From positions 2,294,001 through 2,358,000 of the forward strand of contig NZ_OV350343.1 of assembly GCF_923868895.1 (NCBI RefSeq): DNA of 64,000 nt, in the 5' to 3' direction. Origin of the DNA: Halomonas sp. TD01. GTDB taxonomy: Bacteria > Pseudomonadota > Gammaproteobacteria > Pseudomonadales > Halomonadaceae. The position numbers were made by a program, and so were the translations under genes. How positions within the stretch are numbered: the stretch's first letter is position 1; every line of letters starts with the position of its first letter. Under the pieces are notes generated by a model. It did no database searches. It was not told where the DNA came from and saw only the letters and a list, made by a program, of their open reading frames with translations. Below are positions 16,740-27,021 of the stretch, piece after piece.

Positions 16740-17028
16740 GCCACGACTCCTTGTGAATGCTAACGGTTTCGAATGCTAACGATTACAAATACTGTGCTGT
16801 ATTAAACTCGGCGTTCTTTTGTACGCCTCCTGTACCTCTTCGAGGCTAATACACTGTTTCGTGAGATTCAATCGCAAAATCGAAATGTTGCAAAAAATTA
16901 ATTTGAACCAAAGATCCCCGCTTGCTTGGTAGGGGCGCGTAGGGTAATTACTCACCTAGCTGCCCACTTGATAGAGAAATAAATTCATAAAAGTTATACA
17001 AGAAATTAAATAATCAGTCATGGCATCA
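16740..17028. other. Intergenic, about 290 bp
   Basis: AT-rich in the half nearest the glucan synthase gene, with no supported gene. It presumably carries the promoter for the 108-residue protein and the 3' end of the glucan synthase transcript. No strong terminator hairpin was found. Confidence 0.4.
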
Positions 17029-20000
17029 TCATGATGCAGGGGCACATCGCCGGATAACTATCTCTAGTTGATGATGCTGACTATCTAGGGGCACTCGAAT
17101 GGGCATACCAACCTCCGTTTCTGCTAAGCAAACGCCATCCAGTGTTGCAGTGAGGGCTTGGCTTAGGAGGGGTTGGCTTAATAGATCCTGGCTTGACGTT
17201 GTTAGAGGATCTTGCGCATTGATCACCCTGATATGATAGTACGATTGGGCAAGGGTAATGTCGGTAGTAAAATGCGGCCAACTCGCTGGCAGACAGGGAT
17301 AAATTACCAGCCAGCTCGCTTCCCGGCGAATGCCTAAAATACCCTCCATACCGGCTTGATACATCCAGCCGGCGGCGCCGGTATACCATGTCCAGCCTCC
17401 TCGACCCACATGGGGTGCCACAGAATACACATCAGCAGCGACCACATAAGGCTCAACGCGATAGCGGGTAGCCGCTTCCGTGGTGGTGGCATGGTTGATG
17501 GGGTTAAGCAGTGTAAATAGCTGATGTGCTTTGTCACCTTCACCCAGTTGGGTAAAGGCCAAAATTGCCCACATTGAAGCATGGCTATACTGCCCACCAT
17601 TTTCGCGCATACCAGGCGGGTAGCCGCTTATATAGCCGGGATCCTGCTTAGGGTGATCAAAGGGAGGCCAAAAAAGCAGCGCTAACTGCTGATCGTGCAG
17701 AATGAGTTCGCGCTCCAGCGAGTGCATTGCGAGCGTCGATCGTTCAGGGTCGCTGGCGCCGGAAAGCACCGCCCATGATTGGGCGATGGAATCGATCTGG
17801 CATGCATCGCTATGTTTGCTGCCTAGCCAAATGCCGTTGTCGTAAGTCGCTCGACGATACCACTGGCCATCCCAAGCGCTGTTTTCAATTGCTATGCGTA
17901 GCGCCTGAGCATGTTCATACCAACGAACAGCGCGTTGAGGATCATCTGAGTGGCAGGCTTGGGCCTCGCGCTGCTCGGCAATTGGCGCAAATTGATGAAG
18001 TGTTTTAAGCAGCAACCAGCCTAGCCACACACTCTCTCCCTTGCCCCCAGCACCCACGCGGTTCATACCGTCATTCCAATCCCCGCCGCCTATCAGCGGC
18101 AAACCATGTTCACCCAGTTGCGAAAGGGTGATATCCAGTCCGCGTGCGCAGTGTTCAAACAGTGGGGCGGTTTCCAGTGAGGTGGTTGGCTGGAAAAAGT
18201 GTTCGTGCTCATGCGGTGACAACAGTGCGCCGTCTAAAAAGCTCACCGGCTCATCAAGCACCGTTATATCGTGGGATGCTGCGATATAACGCGCGCAGGC
18301 GTAAGCCAGCCAAACCCGGTCGTCAGAGATGCGCGTGCGCACGCCTTGCCCGGAGTGTGGCAACCACCAGTGCTGTACATCGCCTTCAGGGAATTGGCGT
18401 GAAGCCGCCCGTAGCAAATGCTGACGCGTTTTGGCGGGGTTGCTAAACGTCAATGCCATGCAATCTTGCAACTGGTCGCGGAAGCCGTAGGCCCCGCTGG
18501 CTTGGTAAAACGCTGAGCGAGCCGTTAAGCGGCAGGCGATAGTTTGGTACAGCAACCAGCCGTTTAGCATGATATCCATCGCTCGATCAGGTGTTTTGAC
18601 CTGAATGGCATTGAGCTGCGTATTCCAGTGGTCGTGAATGCTGGCAAGCTCAGCATCAATATCAGCATCACGAAAACGGTCAATCAGCCCTGCAGTTTCG
18701 TCGTCGGAGCCTCCTTGACCAAGTAACACGATAATGTCGGCTGTTTCGCCTGGGGCTAGCGTCACGCGACGCTGAAGAGCGGCGCAGGGGTCTAGCCCTG
18801 CACCTAACGTGCCAGAAAGCGGCGTTTTACAGCGTAACCCAGCCGGTTCGGCCAGGTTTTTGCCATAACCGATAAACTCACTGCGATTGCCAGTCCATTG
18901 CGTAGGTGGCTCGCCAATATCGAGAAAAGCCACTCGGCCTGGGAAGTCGGCATTCCATGGATTGGTAACTAACAACGCTCCGCTTTCTGGTGCTTGCGAC
19001 GTAATAAGGAAGGGAGCTGATGCGCTGCGCGACGAGCCCAAAACCCACTCTGCATAAGCAGTCACAGAGAGTTTACGTGTCCGGTTTGAATGATTAGTCA
19101 GTCTCAGCCGTGAGATGCGCAACGGGGCATCCAGGGGCACAAAGTGCAACAGTTCTAAGCTAAGCTCGTCATTCTGATGTTCAAATTGGCTATAGCCAAA
19201 GCCATGACGCGCAACGTAGCGACCTGAATCACGTATCGGGCTTGCCGTTGCGGTATAAAGCTCGAACGTCTCTTCATCTCGGACGTAAACAGCATCTCCG
19301 CTTGGGTCAATGACGGGGTCATTACTCCACGGTGTCAGCTGGTTTTCTCGGCTGCTGTCTGCCCATAGATAGCCAGCGCCCTCTGCCGATACTTGAAAGC
19401 CGAACTGTTGATTGGCAATGACATTAATCCATGGCGCTGGCGTGAAGCTGCCTGCTTCTAGGATAGTGACGTACTCTCGCCCTTGCTTTGCAAACCCGCC
19501 CCAACCATTAAAAAACTCAAGTGTTGGCCGCTTAAGTTGGCGAGGAGTATGAGCCTTATCTATCAACGGTCTGGGGAGGGCGCGTTTAGTAATGGCAAGC
19601 GGAGGCTTGGCGGTGTTCTGACCAGACAACATAACAGACAGCTGATCGGCAATTGATCCTCGGTGCGCTATCAGCACCACGCGAGCAATTGAGTGAAGCT
19701 GAGCGCGTGACTGGGCGCTTGCTAAGTCGGCGCGTAGGGCATAAACCGTTCCCTGGGCATAGCCACTGTGAAGCCGGGGTCTTGCTTGGCTGCTGAGAAT
19801 CGTGGCTTCAATGGCTTGCTGTAGATCTTGAATATAAGAGGAAGCACGCTCATTGATGATGACGACATCGACTTCGAGACGTTTCATGCGCCAATACTCA
19901 TGGGCGCGAAGTAATTGATGCAATTGTGGCAAATCGTCAGTGGATTCAATCCGCAGCAATACGATGGGTAAATCACCGGAGATCCCGTGTTGCCATAGCA

Positions 20001-23000
20001 GTGACTGTTGAGCTGCGCCGCTTTGAATCGTTTTCTGGGGTGCCCTAAAGCGTGCGTCGGGATAGAGCAGTGGGGCAGCCAGCCGCTGAAAGTCTGCGGC
20101 CTCCTCTGGCTGAGTGCCCAAATGGCGTAGCTGCACTTGCGCTTGAGTCCAGGCGAGCATTTTTGCTCGCTCAAAGGCGCTAACATCATGATGCTTATCA
20201 ATGAGATCCATCAGCGCCTCTCGTGAGCCGGCAACAACCGTCCAGTAAGCGATGCGGGCGGCTTTTCCTGGTGCGATTCGCAGGCAGTAGCGCGATGCAA
20301 AAATAGGGTCAATAACACTGCCTACCGTGCCTGATAAATGCTGGCCTTCAGAAAGTGCCGTTGCTGTGGAAATACGGTTGCCCCGGCCAATAAATTGCTC
20401 GCGGTCGGTTTCATATTGGAAATCTCCCACAGTATCGCCTTCCACGACGGCGAAGTGAGCTGCCCACACTTGCGCTTCGCTGGGGTCCCGCCGCCGACGG
20501 GTGGCGATTAGCGCATTGAATGCTGGAAGGTATTCAGTAACCACGAACATTTTGGCAAAGCTAGGATGGGCGTTGTCGGTACTCGGCGTGGTGAGTACTA
20601 ATTCTGCATAAGCCGTAACATCAATATCGCAGGTTTGGCGTCCATTGTTGGTCAGTGTTAGCAAGCGTACTTCGCTGTCATCTTCCCCAGACACCAGGAT
20701 GTCTAAGTGACTGGCAATAGATTCGTGCCGATGGTCATAGCGAGCATAATCTTCAGCAAATAACACGTGATTGTCGTCGTTATTCGTGCCGGTATGTGAT
20801 TCCAGTGATTGTCCTGTTGCACTCCAAACGCTTGGACGTCGCGTATCGCGGAGAAAAATAACGCTTCCCCAGTGATCGCGTGTGGTATCTGGTTGCCAGC
20901 GAGTGATGGCAAGGTTGTGCCATCGGCTGTAGCCGCCACCTGTTGCGGTCAACATGACAGAGTAGTTGCCGTTTGAGAGCAGGTGAGTCACCGGAGGTCC
21001 GTTGACGCCGGTTGATAGACGGCGCACGGTTTGTGCTTCGTTGATGGTTTGGCTAGCGGTTGATTTCACCTCTTCGGCACGGGGATAAGCAATAGCCACA
21101 TCCCGTGGAATCCGCTCTTGAAGCAATAGCTCGCTCGCCTGAATCATCGGTTCGCGGTGGAAGCGTTGTCGCATCTGCCCATGATGGAGCGTATTAGCGA
21201 TGGCGACGATGGTCATGCCTTGGTGGTGCGCCATATAGCTGCGCACAATCACCAGCTTGGCGCCTTTGGGGAGCCGTGAGCGGGTCAGGTCTAGCGCTTC
21301 GTAGTAGCCATAGCGTCCTAGCGCGCCCATTTCTGCAAGGCGGCGATAATTTTTGAAGGCCCCCTCCGGGTCGATCATTGCCGCCAGCCCCGTTGCGTAC
21401 GGCGCGACCACTAAATCGGCCGATAGACCACGCTTCAGCCCTAATCCAGGCACCCCAAAATTGGAATATTGATAAGTATGCTCTATGTCCCGTGCGTTAT
21501 ACCCCGACTCAGAAATACCCCATGGGGCTGAAAACTGGGCGGCGTATGTTTCCTGACGTTTAACTATCAGGCGGTTAGTTTGCTCCAAGAGACTGCCAGC
21601 GGGAGCGCGCATTATCAGCGACGGCATCAGGTATTCAAACATGGAGCCTGACCAGGAGATCATTGCCGCACCCTCTTTTAAGGGGGTGGCAGCGCGCCCA
21701 AGTCGGAACCAGTGACGGGTGGCTACATCGCCTTTGGCAATGGCAAACAGGCTGGCCAGCCGTGCCTCTGAAGCCAGCAGGTCATAACAACTGATGTCCA
21801 AACTGACGTCATCTAGCGAGAAGCCAATCGACAGTAACTGCCGCTCAGGGTTGAGAAGAAACGCAAAATCCATGCTGAGGGCAAGCCGTCGCGCTTTACT
21901 GGCCAGTTGCTGGAGCCGCTTTACATGTGTGCCGTTGGCGATTGTGTTGTTTGTGTGGTCACCGCTATGCTGTGCAGCCGTTTTGTGTAGTGCTGCCACC
22001 CAAAAAAGCACATCTTTATCATCGTCACTAGCGAGATGCTCATTGAAAAGGTCGCCAGCGATACTAAGTGCTTTTTTGGTTTGCTTGGTGAGGGCTGCCA
22101 AGTCTAATGATGACGTTTTATTTGCGCTTACGAGAGTGGCGACTTTCTCAAGCTGGTCAGTGAGCGGTTTAGTGGGCAGAGATTTTTCTATTGATTGAGA
22201 AGCGCGATTAAGTTCTTCAAATTCAGGTACCTCAAATTTAAGCTCTTCACATTTAAGTGCTTCGAACGCCAATGCCAATGTATCGGCTATTGCTTGGCGA
22301 GGGTCAGGTGAAAACGTTGTGTCCTGCCAGGTTTCCAAGGCGTTGGCGAGGGTAATGAGGTGACCAGCAAGGTTGCCGCTATCGACAGTAGACACATACC
22401 TGGGGTTTAGCGGACGTAGATCATCGATTGCATACCAGTTAAAGAAGTGACCACGATAGCGGGGCAGGGTATGCATAACGGCAAGTGTTGTTTCTATACG
22501 GCTTAGCGCGTTGGGGTTACCGATCCAACCAAAATCACGCGCTGCAAGTATCGACAGCAGGTATAGACCCATATTGGTTGGTGACGTTCGCTGGGCGATA
22601 ACCGGCCGAGGCTCTTCCTGAAAATTGTCCGGCGGCAGTAGATTGGTCGATGTAGTTACAAAGGTTTCAAAGTAGCGCCAGGTTCTATGCGCAATAAGCC
22701 GAAGCTCAAGGGCGGTTTCTTCTGCTATGAGAGGTTGGGTCGCAATACTAGCCGTACTACTTAGCCAAGTTGCCAGCACAGGTGCTGCTATCCATAGTAG
22801 TGCGATCGGCAAGACCACTAGCCAAACACTACTGTTAAACCATAACGCACTGAAGGCAATGGCTACGCCAAGTAACGTACCGGGTGCCATATGCCGATAA
22901 AATCCCCAAACGGTCAGGTGCGGGCATTTCATCGTCTGGGCCGACGATGTCCACTCTAGTAAATGGCGGCGAGTTATAAAAACGCGTGTCAGGGTGCTAG

Positions 23001-25827
23001 CAATGGCATCTAGCATCCGCCACGCTTGGTCGGGGAGAAACATTACTTGCAGTAAAATTTGTTTCAATCCCAGCGTCAGTTCATCCCTCCATTGTTGGAA
23101 GTGGTAACGAAGGTTGACGCCTGCGCGCAGCGGAGCGAACGACGTTATTAACGACAGTAAGACCGGTATGCTAATGACCATAATAACCATTAAGCTACTG
23201 ACAATGGCCATCATGACAGGCAGTTGCCAGCTCACCGCAAGGCAGGCTAACAGTAACGGGGGGAGCAGTGATCGGCGTAAATTGCCGAGTATTTTCAAGC
23301 GCCCTGAAGGCGGTAACGAGGCTGTTAATAGCCAAGGGAGTAACTGCCAATCTCCTCGCACCCAGCGATGTTGGCGTTTGGCCACCACATCATAACGGTC
23401 TGGAAAGTCTTCTATGACTTCAATATCTGATGCCAGTCCTGCTCGGGCAAAAATGCCCTCAAACATATCGTGGCTTAGCAGGCTGTTTTCAGCGATACGG
23501 CCCTCTAGTGATGCTTCAAAGGCATCAATATTATAAATACCTTTCCCTGCAAACGAGCCATCACCCACTAGGTCTTGATAAAGATCTGAAATGGCGGCGG
23601 CATAAGGATCAATGCCGCCTGGAGAAGAGCACAGCTGTTGATAAATAGAGCCTCTTTCGCCTGTAGGCATCGATTGAGTGACGCGCGGTTGCAAAATTGC
23701 ATAGCCTTCCACTACCCGCCGTTGCTGCGTATCAAATCGAGGGTGGTTTAACGGGTGGGCTATTTTGCCAACCAGTTTGCTGGCGGCTCCTCTTGGCAGG
23801 CGTGTATCGGCGTCCAAGGTAAGAATATAGTGCACATTTCTTGGCAGAGAAGGTGGGTACCTGAAGGTCGTGTTCGTCGCGCCACGTAACAGTTTATTGA
23901 GCTCATGAAGCTTGCCCCGTTTGCGCTCCCATCCCATCCAGCATTGTTCGCCTGCGTTGTAGACGCGGTTGCGGTGCAGTAAAAAGAAGCGCTTTTCATG
24001 GCTAGCAGGACAGTAGCGTTTGTTTAATTCCTCAATGCGTTTTTCACAAATGCTTAACAGTGCCTCATCGGTGGCTAGTTCTGCCTGCTGGGCATCAACA
24101 CCATCTGTTAAGAGTGCATAGCTAATAGCACCGCCATCACTACCCAGGTGGTGCACCTCAAGCCGATCAAGCTGTTCTTGTAAGTCAGCTTCATTGGTCA
24201 ATAGCGTTGGCATTGCCACCAGCGTACGAAGAGAGGGGGGAACACCTTTGGAAAGATCTAGGCTAGGCAGTGGCTGAGCGCCGATATTATAAATAACGAA
24301 ACGATTGACGATAGACGTAGCGAACTCAATCGTGGGCAGTACGCCCAGGGCTGCCAATAACAATAACCAAAGTGACGACACCTCGCCTGAATGCGTTGAT
24401 AACAGCAACCACCCGGCCAATACCATCAAAGCGACGGTAGTCGCTGTCAGCATTATGACGTAGCCATTGATGCCATTTTTCAACAGCAGCTGGCGAAATC
24501 GCCGTTTCAATGGCGGGCGAAAGTTAAGACGTTTTTCTAGCGTATCCCTACCTGCCGCCACTAAAAAATAACCGGGGTCTTCGACTCGTGCTGCCTCATG
24601 GACATCATCGGTAAGTGGCAGTGCTTCTCTTGATAGCGTTAGCGTATGATCAACGATTTCCAACTCGGTATAGGCTGAGCCGCGGGCGAGCTCTTCCACT
24701 GCAATGCGATACTGATTGCGTGTTGAAAAATCGTACTGCGCAAAGCGGCTATGTTCGCGTAATTTTACATCTACCAAGCTGACACTTTCGAAAAGCTCCG
24801 CCCAATCGGTGCTAGAGATAAAGCGCATACTGGTAATGATATTTCGCACAGTAACGTTCGCTGCACCTTGGCGCTGTTGGGTACTTTGCACCACATCATC
24901 AATAGATTCGCCCTGGCGATTAAGCTGCTCAAAAAGCCAGCAGGCAAGAGCATTGGTATGAGGGTTAACGCCGCGTAAACGTTTGGCTAATTGAGCGATA
25001 AAAGGCGCCGACAGTGGTGTTTTCTGAGACGTAAAAGAAGGGAATTGATGATCAATTGAACCATCATCCATTGAGCAATTATTTGTCGAGACGCTATTAG
25101 CCGATTCGTTGTTAACCGAGTCGCTGTAAGTTGAATGATGGTTGGAGGCGTCATTTCTTGTTGGTGAGTCATTTTCAGTGGCAATCCATTTAGCCGCAAG
25201 TGTGTCCGCTGCATCGCGCGCCGTTTGTTCAATAATAATCTGATCGGCAAGTCGGCGTAGATTTTCAACTAATACAATGCGAAGCGTTATCGCGACCGCC
25301 CATAACTCTCCAATTGTTAGTGGCTGTACGCGCTGATAAGCTTTAATAAATGTACGTAAGTTAGCGAGCTCTATATTGCTATCGGTATGTGCAATAAAAG
25401 CCCAGGCAATACCAAAGACGCGTGGATAGCCCGCAAAAGGACCTTCTGCAAGCTTTGGTAACTGTCGGTAATAACCCGGCGGAAGATCGCCGCGTATTTC
25501 ACGAATTTGTGCTTCGATAAGATGATAATTATCAAGTAACCAAGCGGCAGCGGGAACGACATCTCGACCCTCTGCCAGCGTGACAGCGCAAGCGCGGTAA
25601 GCGGCAAGTAATACGCGTGCATTATCGTTTAGGCGGCGCGTTAACGACGCCACTTTAGGTGGGCTTGCAGTCACAACCTGCGCCAGCGCTAAACTACCTG
25701 CGTGCTGTTCAAGCCGTTCTGTACTAAACAACTCTTCACGTACTGGCGCAGAGGAGCTCCACAATGCCATAGAAGCTTTGTGTTGGCGCACACGACGAAA
25801 TAAAGGCGTCTGAAAAAAAAGAGTCAC
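17029..25827 (-). CDS. ndvB: Cyclic beta-1,2-glucan synthase-like giant protein (NdvB type)
   Basis: A 2,932-residue multi-domain membrane enzyme, about the size of rhizobial NdvB. In order: an N-terminal soluble region; membrane helices about 450-510; a GT84-type glycosyltransferase with the donor site LDADTRLPRG near residue 670 and QHRWVRGDWQLLPW near 815; more helices about 845-1020; a glycoamylase-like domain about 1390-1600 (GISESGYNARD, VRSYMAHHQGMT); and two GH94-type regions, the last with catalytic GGGDWNDGMN near 2580. Family enzymes start, elongate and cyclise beta-1,2-glucan and trim it by phosphorolysis, yielding osmoregulated periplasmic glucans. Residues about 215-260 are an S/N/D-rich insert. 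The start is GTG with AGGA upstream. Confidence 0.9.
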   Translation of the reverse strand: MTLFFQTPLFRRVRQHKASMALWSSSAPVREELFSTERLEQHAGSLALAQVVTASPPKVASLTRRLNDNARVLLAAYRACAVTLAEGRDVVPAAAWLLDNYHLIEAQIREIRGDLPPGYYRQLPKLAEGPFAGYPRVFGIAWAFIAHTDSNIELANLRTFIKAYQRVQPLTIGELWAVAITLRIVLVENLRRLADQIIIEQTARDAADTLAAKWIATENDSPTRNDASNHHSTYSDSVNNESANSVSTNNCSMDDGSIDHQFPSFTSQKTPLSAPFIAQLAKRLRGVNPHTNALACWLFEQLNRQGESIDDVVQSTQQRQGAANVTVRNIITSMRFISSTDWAELFESVSLVDVKLREHSRFAQYDFSTRNQYRIAVEELARGSAYTELEIVDHTLTLSREALPLTDDVHEAARVEDPGYFLVAAGRDTLEKRLNFRPPLKRRFRQLLLKNGINGYVIMLTATTVALMVLAGWLLLSTHSGEVSSLWLLLLAALGVLPTIEFATSIVNRFVIYNIGAQPLPSLDLSKGVPPSLRTLVAMPTLLTNEADLQEQLDRLEVHHLGSDGGAISYALLTDGVDAQQAELATDEALLSICEKRIEELNKRYCPASHEKRFFLLHRNRVYNAGEQCWMGWERKRGKLHELNKLLRGATNTTFRYPPSLPRNVHYILTLDADTRLPRGAASKLVGKIAHPLNHPRFDTQQRRVVEGYAILQPRVTQSMPTGERGSIYQQLCSSPGGIDPYAAAISDLYQDLVGDGSFAGKGIYNIDAFEASLEGRIAENSLLSHDMFEGIFARAGLASDIEVIEDFPDRYDVVAKRQHRWVRGDWQLLPWLLTASLPPSGRLKILGNLRRSLLPPLLLACLAVSWQLPVMMAIVSSLMVIMVISIPVLLSLITSFAPLRAGVNLRYHFQQWRDELTLGLKQILLQVMFLPDQAWRMLDAIASTLTRVFITRRHLLEWTSSAQTMKCPHLTVWGFYRHMAPGTLLGVAIAFSALWFNSSVWLVVLPIALLWIAAPVLATWLSSTASIATQPLIAEETALELRLIAHRTWRYFETFVTTSTNLLPPDNFQEEPRPVIAQRTSPTNMGLYLLSILAARDFGWIGNPNALSRIETTLAVMHTLPRYRGHFFNWYAIDDLRPLNPRYVSTVDSGNLAGHLITLANALETWQDTTFSPDPRQAIADTLALAFEALKCEELKFEVPEFEELNRASQSIEKSLPTKPLTDQLEKVATLVSANKTSSLDLAALTKQTKKALSIAGDLFNEHLASDDDKDVLFWVAALHKTAAQHSGDHTNNTIANGTHVKRLQQLASKARRLALSMDFAFLLNPERQLLSIGFSLDDVSLDISCYDLLASEARLASLFAIAKGDVATRHWFRLGRAATPLKEGAAMISWSGSMFEYLMPSLIMRAPAGSLLEQTNRLIVKRQETYAAQFSAPWGISESGYNARDIEHTYQYSNFGVPGLGLKRGLSADLVVAPYATGLAAMIDPEGAFKNYRRLAEMGALGRYGYYEALDLTRSRLPKGAKLVIVRSYMAHHQGMTIVAIANTLHHGQMRQRFHREPMIQASELLLQERIPRDVAIAYPRAEEVKSTASQTINEAQTVRRLSTGVNGPPVTHLLSNGNYSVMLTATGGGYSRWHNLAITRWQPDTTRDHWGSVIFLRDTRRPSVWSATGQSLESHTGTNNDDNHVLFAEDYARYDHRHESIASHLDILVSGEDDSEVRLLTLTNNGRQTCDIDVTAYAELVLTTPSTDNAHPSFAKMFVVTEYLPAFNALIATRRRRDPSEAQVWAAHFAVVEGDTVGDFQYETDREQFIGRGNRISTATALSEGQHLSGTVGSVIDPIFASRYCLRIAPGKAARIAYWTVVAGSREALMDLIDKHHDVSAFERAKMLAWTQAQVQLRHLGTQPEEAADFQRLAAPLLYPDARFRAPQKTIQSGAAQQSLLWQHGISGDLPIVLLRIESTDDLPQLHQLLRAHEYWRMKRLEVDVVIINERASSYIQDLQQAIEATILSSQARPRLHSGYAQGTVYALRADLASAQSRAQLHSIARVVLIAHRGSIADQLSVMLSGQNTAKPPLAITKRALPRPLIDKAHTPRQLKRPTLEFFNGWGGFAKQGREYVTILEAGSFTPAPWINVIANQQFGFQVSAEGAGYLWADSSRENQLTPWSNDPVIDPSGDAVYVRDEETFELYTATASPIRDSGRYVARHGFGYSQFEHQNDELSLELLHFVPLDAPLRISRLRLTNHSNRTRKLSVTAYAEWVLGSSRSASAPFLITSQAPESGALLVTNPWNADFPGRVAFLDIGEPPTQWTGNRSEFIGYGKNLAEPAGLRCKTPLSGTLGAGLDPCAALQRRVTLAPGETADIIVLLGQGGSDDETAGLIDRFRDADIDAELASIHDHWNTQLNAIQVKTPDRAMDIMLNGWLLYQTIACRLTARSAFYQASGAYGFRDQLQDCMALTFSNPAKTRQHLLRAASRQFPEGDVQHWWLPHSGQGVRTRISDDRVWLAYACARYIAASHDITVLDEPVSFLDGALLSPHEHEHFFQPTTSLETAPLFEHCARGLDITLSQLGEHGLPLIGGGDWNDGMNRVGAGGKGESVWLGWLLLKTLHQFAPIAEQREAQACHSDDPQRAVRWYEHAQALRIAIENSAWDGQWYRRATYDNGIWLGSKHSDACQIDSIAQSWAVLSGASDPERSTLAMHSLERELILHDQQLALLFWPPFDHPKQDPGYISGYPPGMRENGGQYSHASMWAILAFTQLGEGDKAHQLFTLLNPINHATTTEAATRYRVEPYVVAADVYSVAPHVGRGGWTWYTGAAGWMYQAGMEGILGIRREASWLVIYPCLPASWPHFTTDITLAQSYYHIRVINAQDPLTTSSQDLLSQPLLSQALTATLDGVCLAETEVGMPIRVPLDSQHHQLEIVIRRCAPAS

Positions 25828-25958
25828 GGGTTACATCCTGATGAATGTGCAGAGCACGGTTCTTAAAACAATGCTTCTCTATCAGGACGATGTGCTTAAC
25901 GTTAGACTTTGTCAGTTCGATAACGCACATTGCATAAATAACCGTTGTAAGGCGGTCG

Positions 25959-26573
25959 CTAATGCTGGCGTAGAGTCCAATAGCCTCCCCATAGCCGCGT
26001 GGCAGTCGTGATTAGGCAAGCGACTGCGAATAGCCCCGCTAACCATGGAAAATAGTGAGGAAATAAGCAGAAGAGCACTAACGCGATAACGGTTTCTGTG
26101 CCTTCGGTTAATCCCTCTAAATAGTAAAATGCCTTTTGTGGAAAGTTTGGCCGTTCAACATTGCGTGCTTTCGCCGCAATAGCAAAAGCTAAAAACGATG
26201 TTCCCGTGCCGATAAATGCGAATAGCAGTACCGCGGCTGCCAGCGCATTTTGCCCAGGATTGGCCAGCGCGAACCCCAGCACGACCGCGGCATAAAAGAC
26301 AAAATCCAACCCGATATCAATAAACCCACCCGCATCGCTTTGCTGGCCGCTTAGCCGGGCAAGTGCGCCATCCAGCCCATCGCCAAGGCGGTTCAATAAA
26401 ATCGCCATTAGTGCCAAAACATAATATTCAAAGGCTAATAGCGGTAGCGCGCTCATACCCACTAAAAAGGCCACTAAGGTAACTTGGTCAGGGGTAATCT
26501 GCCGGTTGTTGAGATACCGAGCCATACTGGCAAGTGGTCGGTGGGTCAACGGCATAGTAAAGCGGTCGAGCAC
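25959..26573 (-). CDS. CDP-alcohol phosphatidyltransferase family protein
   Basis: A 204-residue membrane enzyme. The family motif DGx2ARx8Gx3Dx3D is perfect: DGALARLSGQQSDAGG then FIDIGLD, near residue 63. Such enzymes transfer a phosphoalcohol or diacylglycerol-phosphate moiety from a CDP-alcohol to an acceptor. The particular substrate is not readable. The start is GTG with AAGGAGG 9 bp upstream. It lies directly upstream of the glucan synthase gene on the same strand (130 bp gap), which raises the possibility of a role in making or modifying envelope glucans, for instance by phosphoalcohol supply. That link is only an inference. Confidence 0.88.
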   Translation of the reverse strand: MLDRFTMPLTHRPLASMARYLNNRQITPDQVTLVAFLVGMSALPLLAFEYYVLALMAILLNRLGDGLDGALARLSGQQSDAGGFIDIGLDFVFYAAVVLGFALANPGQNALAAAVLLFAFIGTGTSFLAFAIAAKARNVERPNFPQKAFYYLEGLTEGTETVIALVLFCLFPHYFPWLAGLFAVACLITTATRLWGGYWTLRQH

Positions 26574-26941
26574 GTGAGTACCTCCTTGGAAAAAGACTCA
26601 AACCTACCGTGATAAAAGTGCAGTGTCACATCAGGGTAAGAAGCGCTAACAGCTACAACTAAAGTTGTTAGACTTTGGTTGTAGTTTTCGTCAATTCGCT
26701 GGACTAATACTTGGCTGCAGTGAATAAAGGGCACCAAAAAGCCAGCTAGGCTGGTTTAAATACGCCATAGGGGGTTGCTGTGAGAAGCTCCCTTTCGATC
26801 ACCTGACTGCGAACGGTACTTTGATAATGCGCAGAACTGCCACCATGACACTCTGGGAGTCGCTTTGGCACTCCCATGACCAAGTCAAAAACCTACTTAT
26901 GTGTGCGTTGCCAACCTCCGGCGCGGGACGTTCAGCCCCTC
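26574..26941. other. Intergenic region with three hairpins
   Basis: About 370 bp between divergent genes. It holds no supported gene. It contains CTACAACTAAAG with CTTTGGTTGTAG (26653-26684, 12-bp stem with one G-T pair, then TTTT), AAGCCAGC/GCTGGTTT near 26745, and TGGGAGT/ACTCCCA at 26854-26876. These may be leader or terminator structures for the transporter gene or the divergent phosphatidyltransferase gene. Confidence 0.5.
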
Positions 26942-27021
26942 ATGCGTCAGGTGAGCAACAACACACGGGTAACTAACCGCCAAAACCACCTGCTTATACT
27001 AAGGCCCAAAAGATTGGGCTG

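Noticed and set aside
17081..25268. Many open frames opposite and inside the glucan synthase gene
   Set aside because: They are antisense or shifted shadows of a single long, domain-consistent gene and lack ribosome sites.
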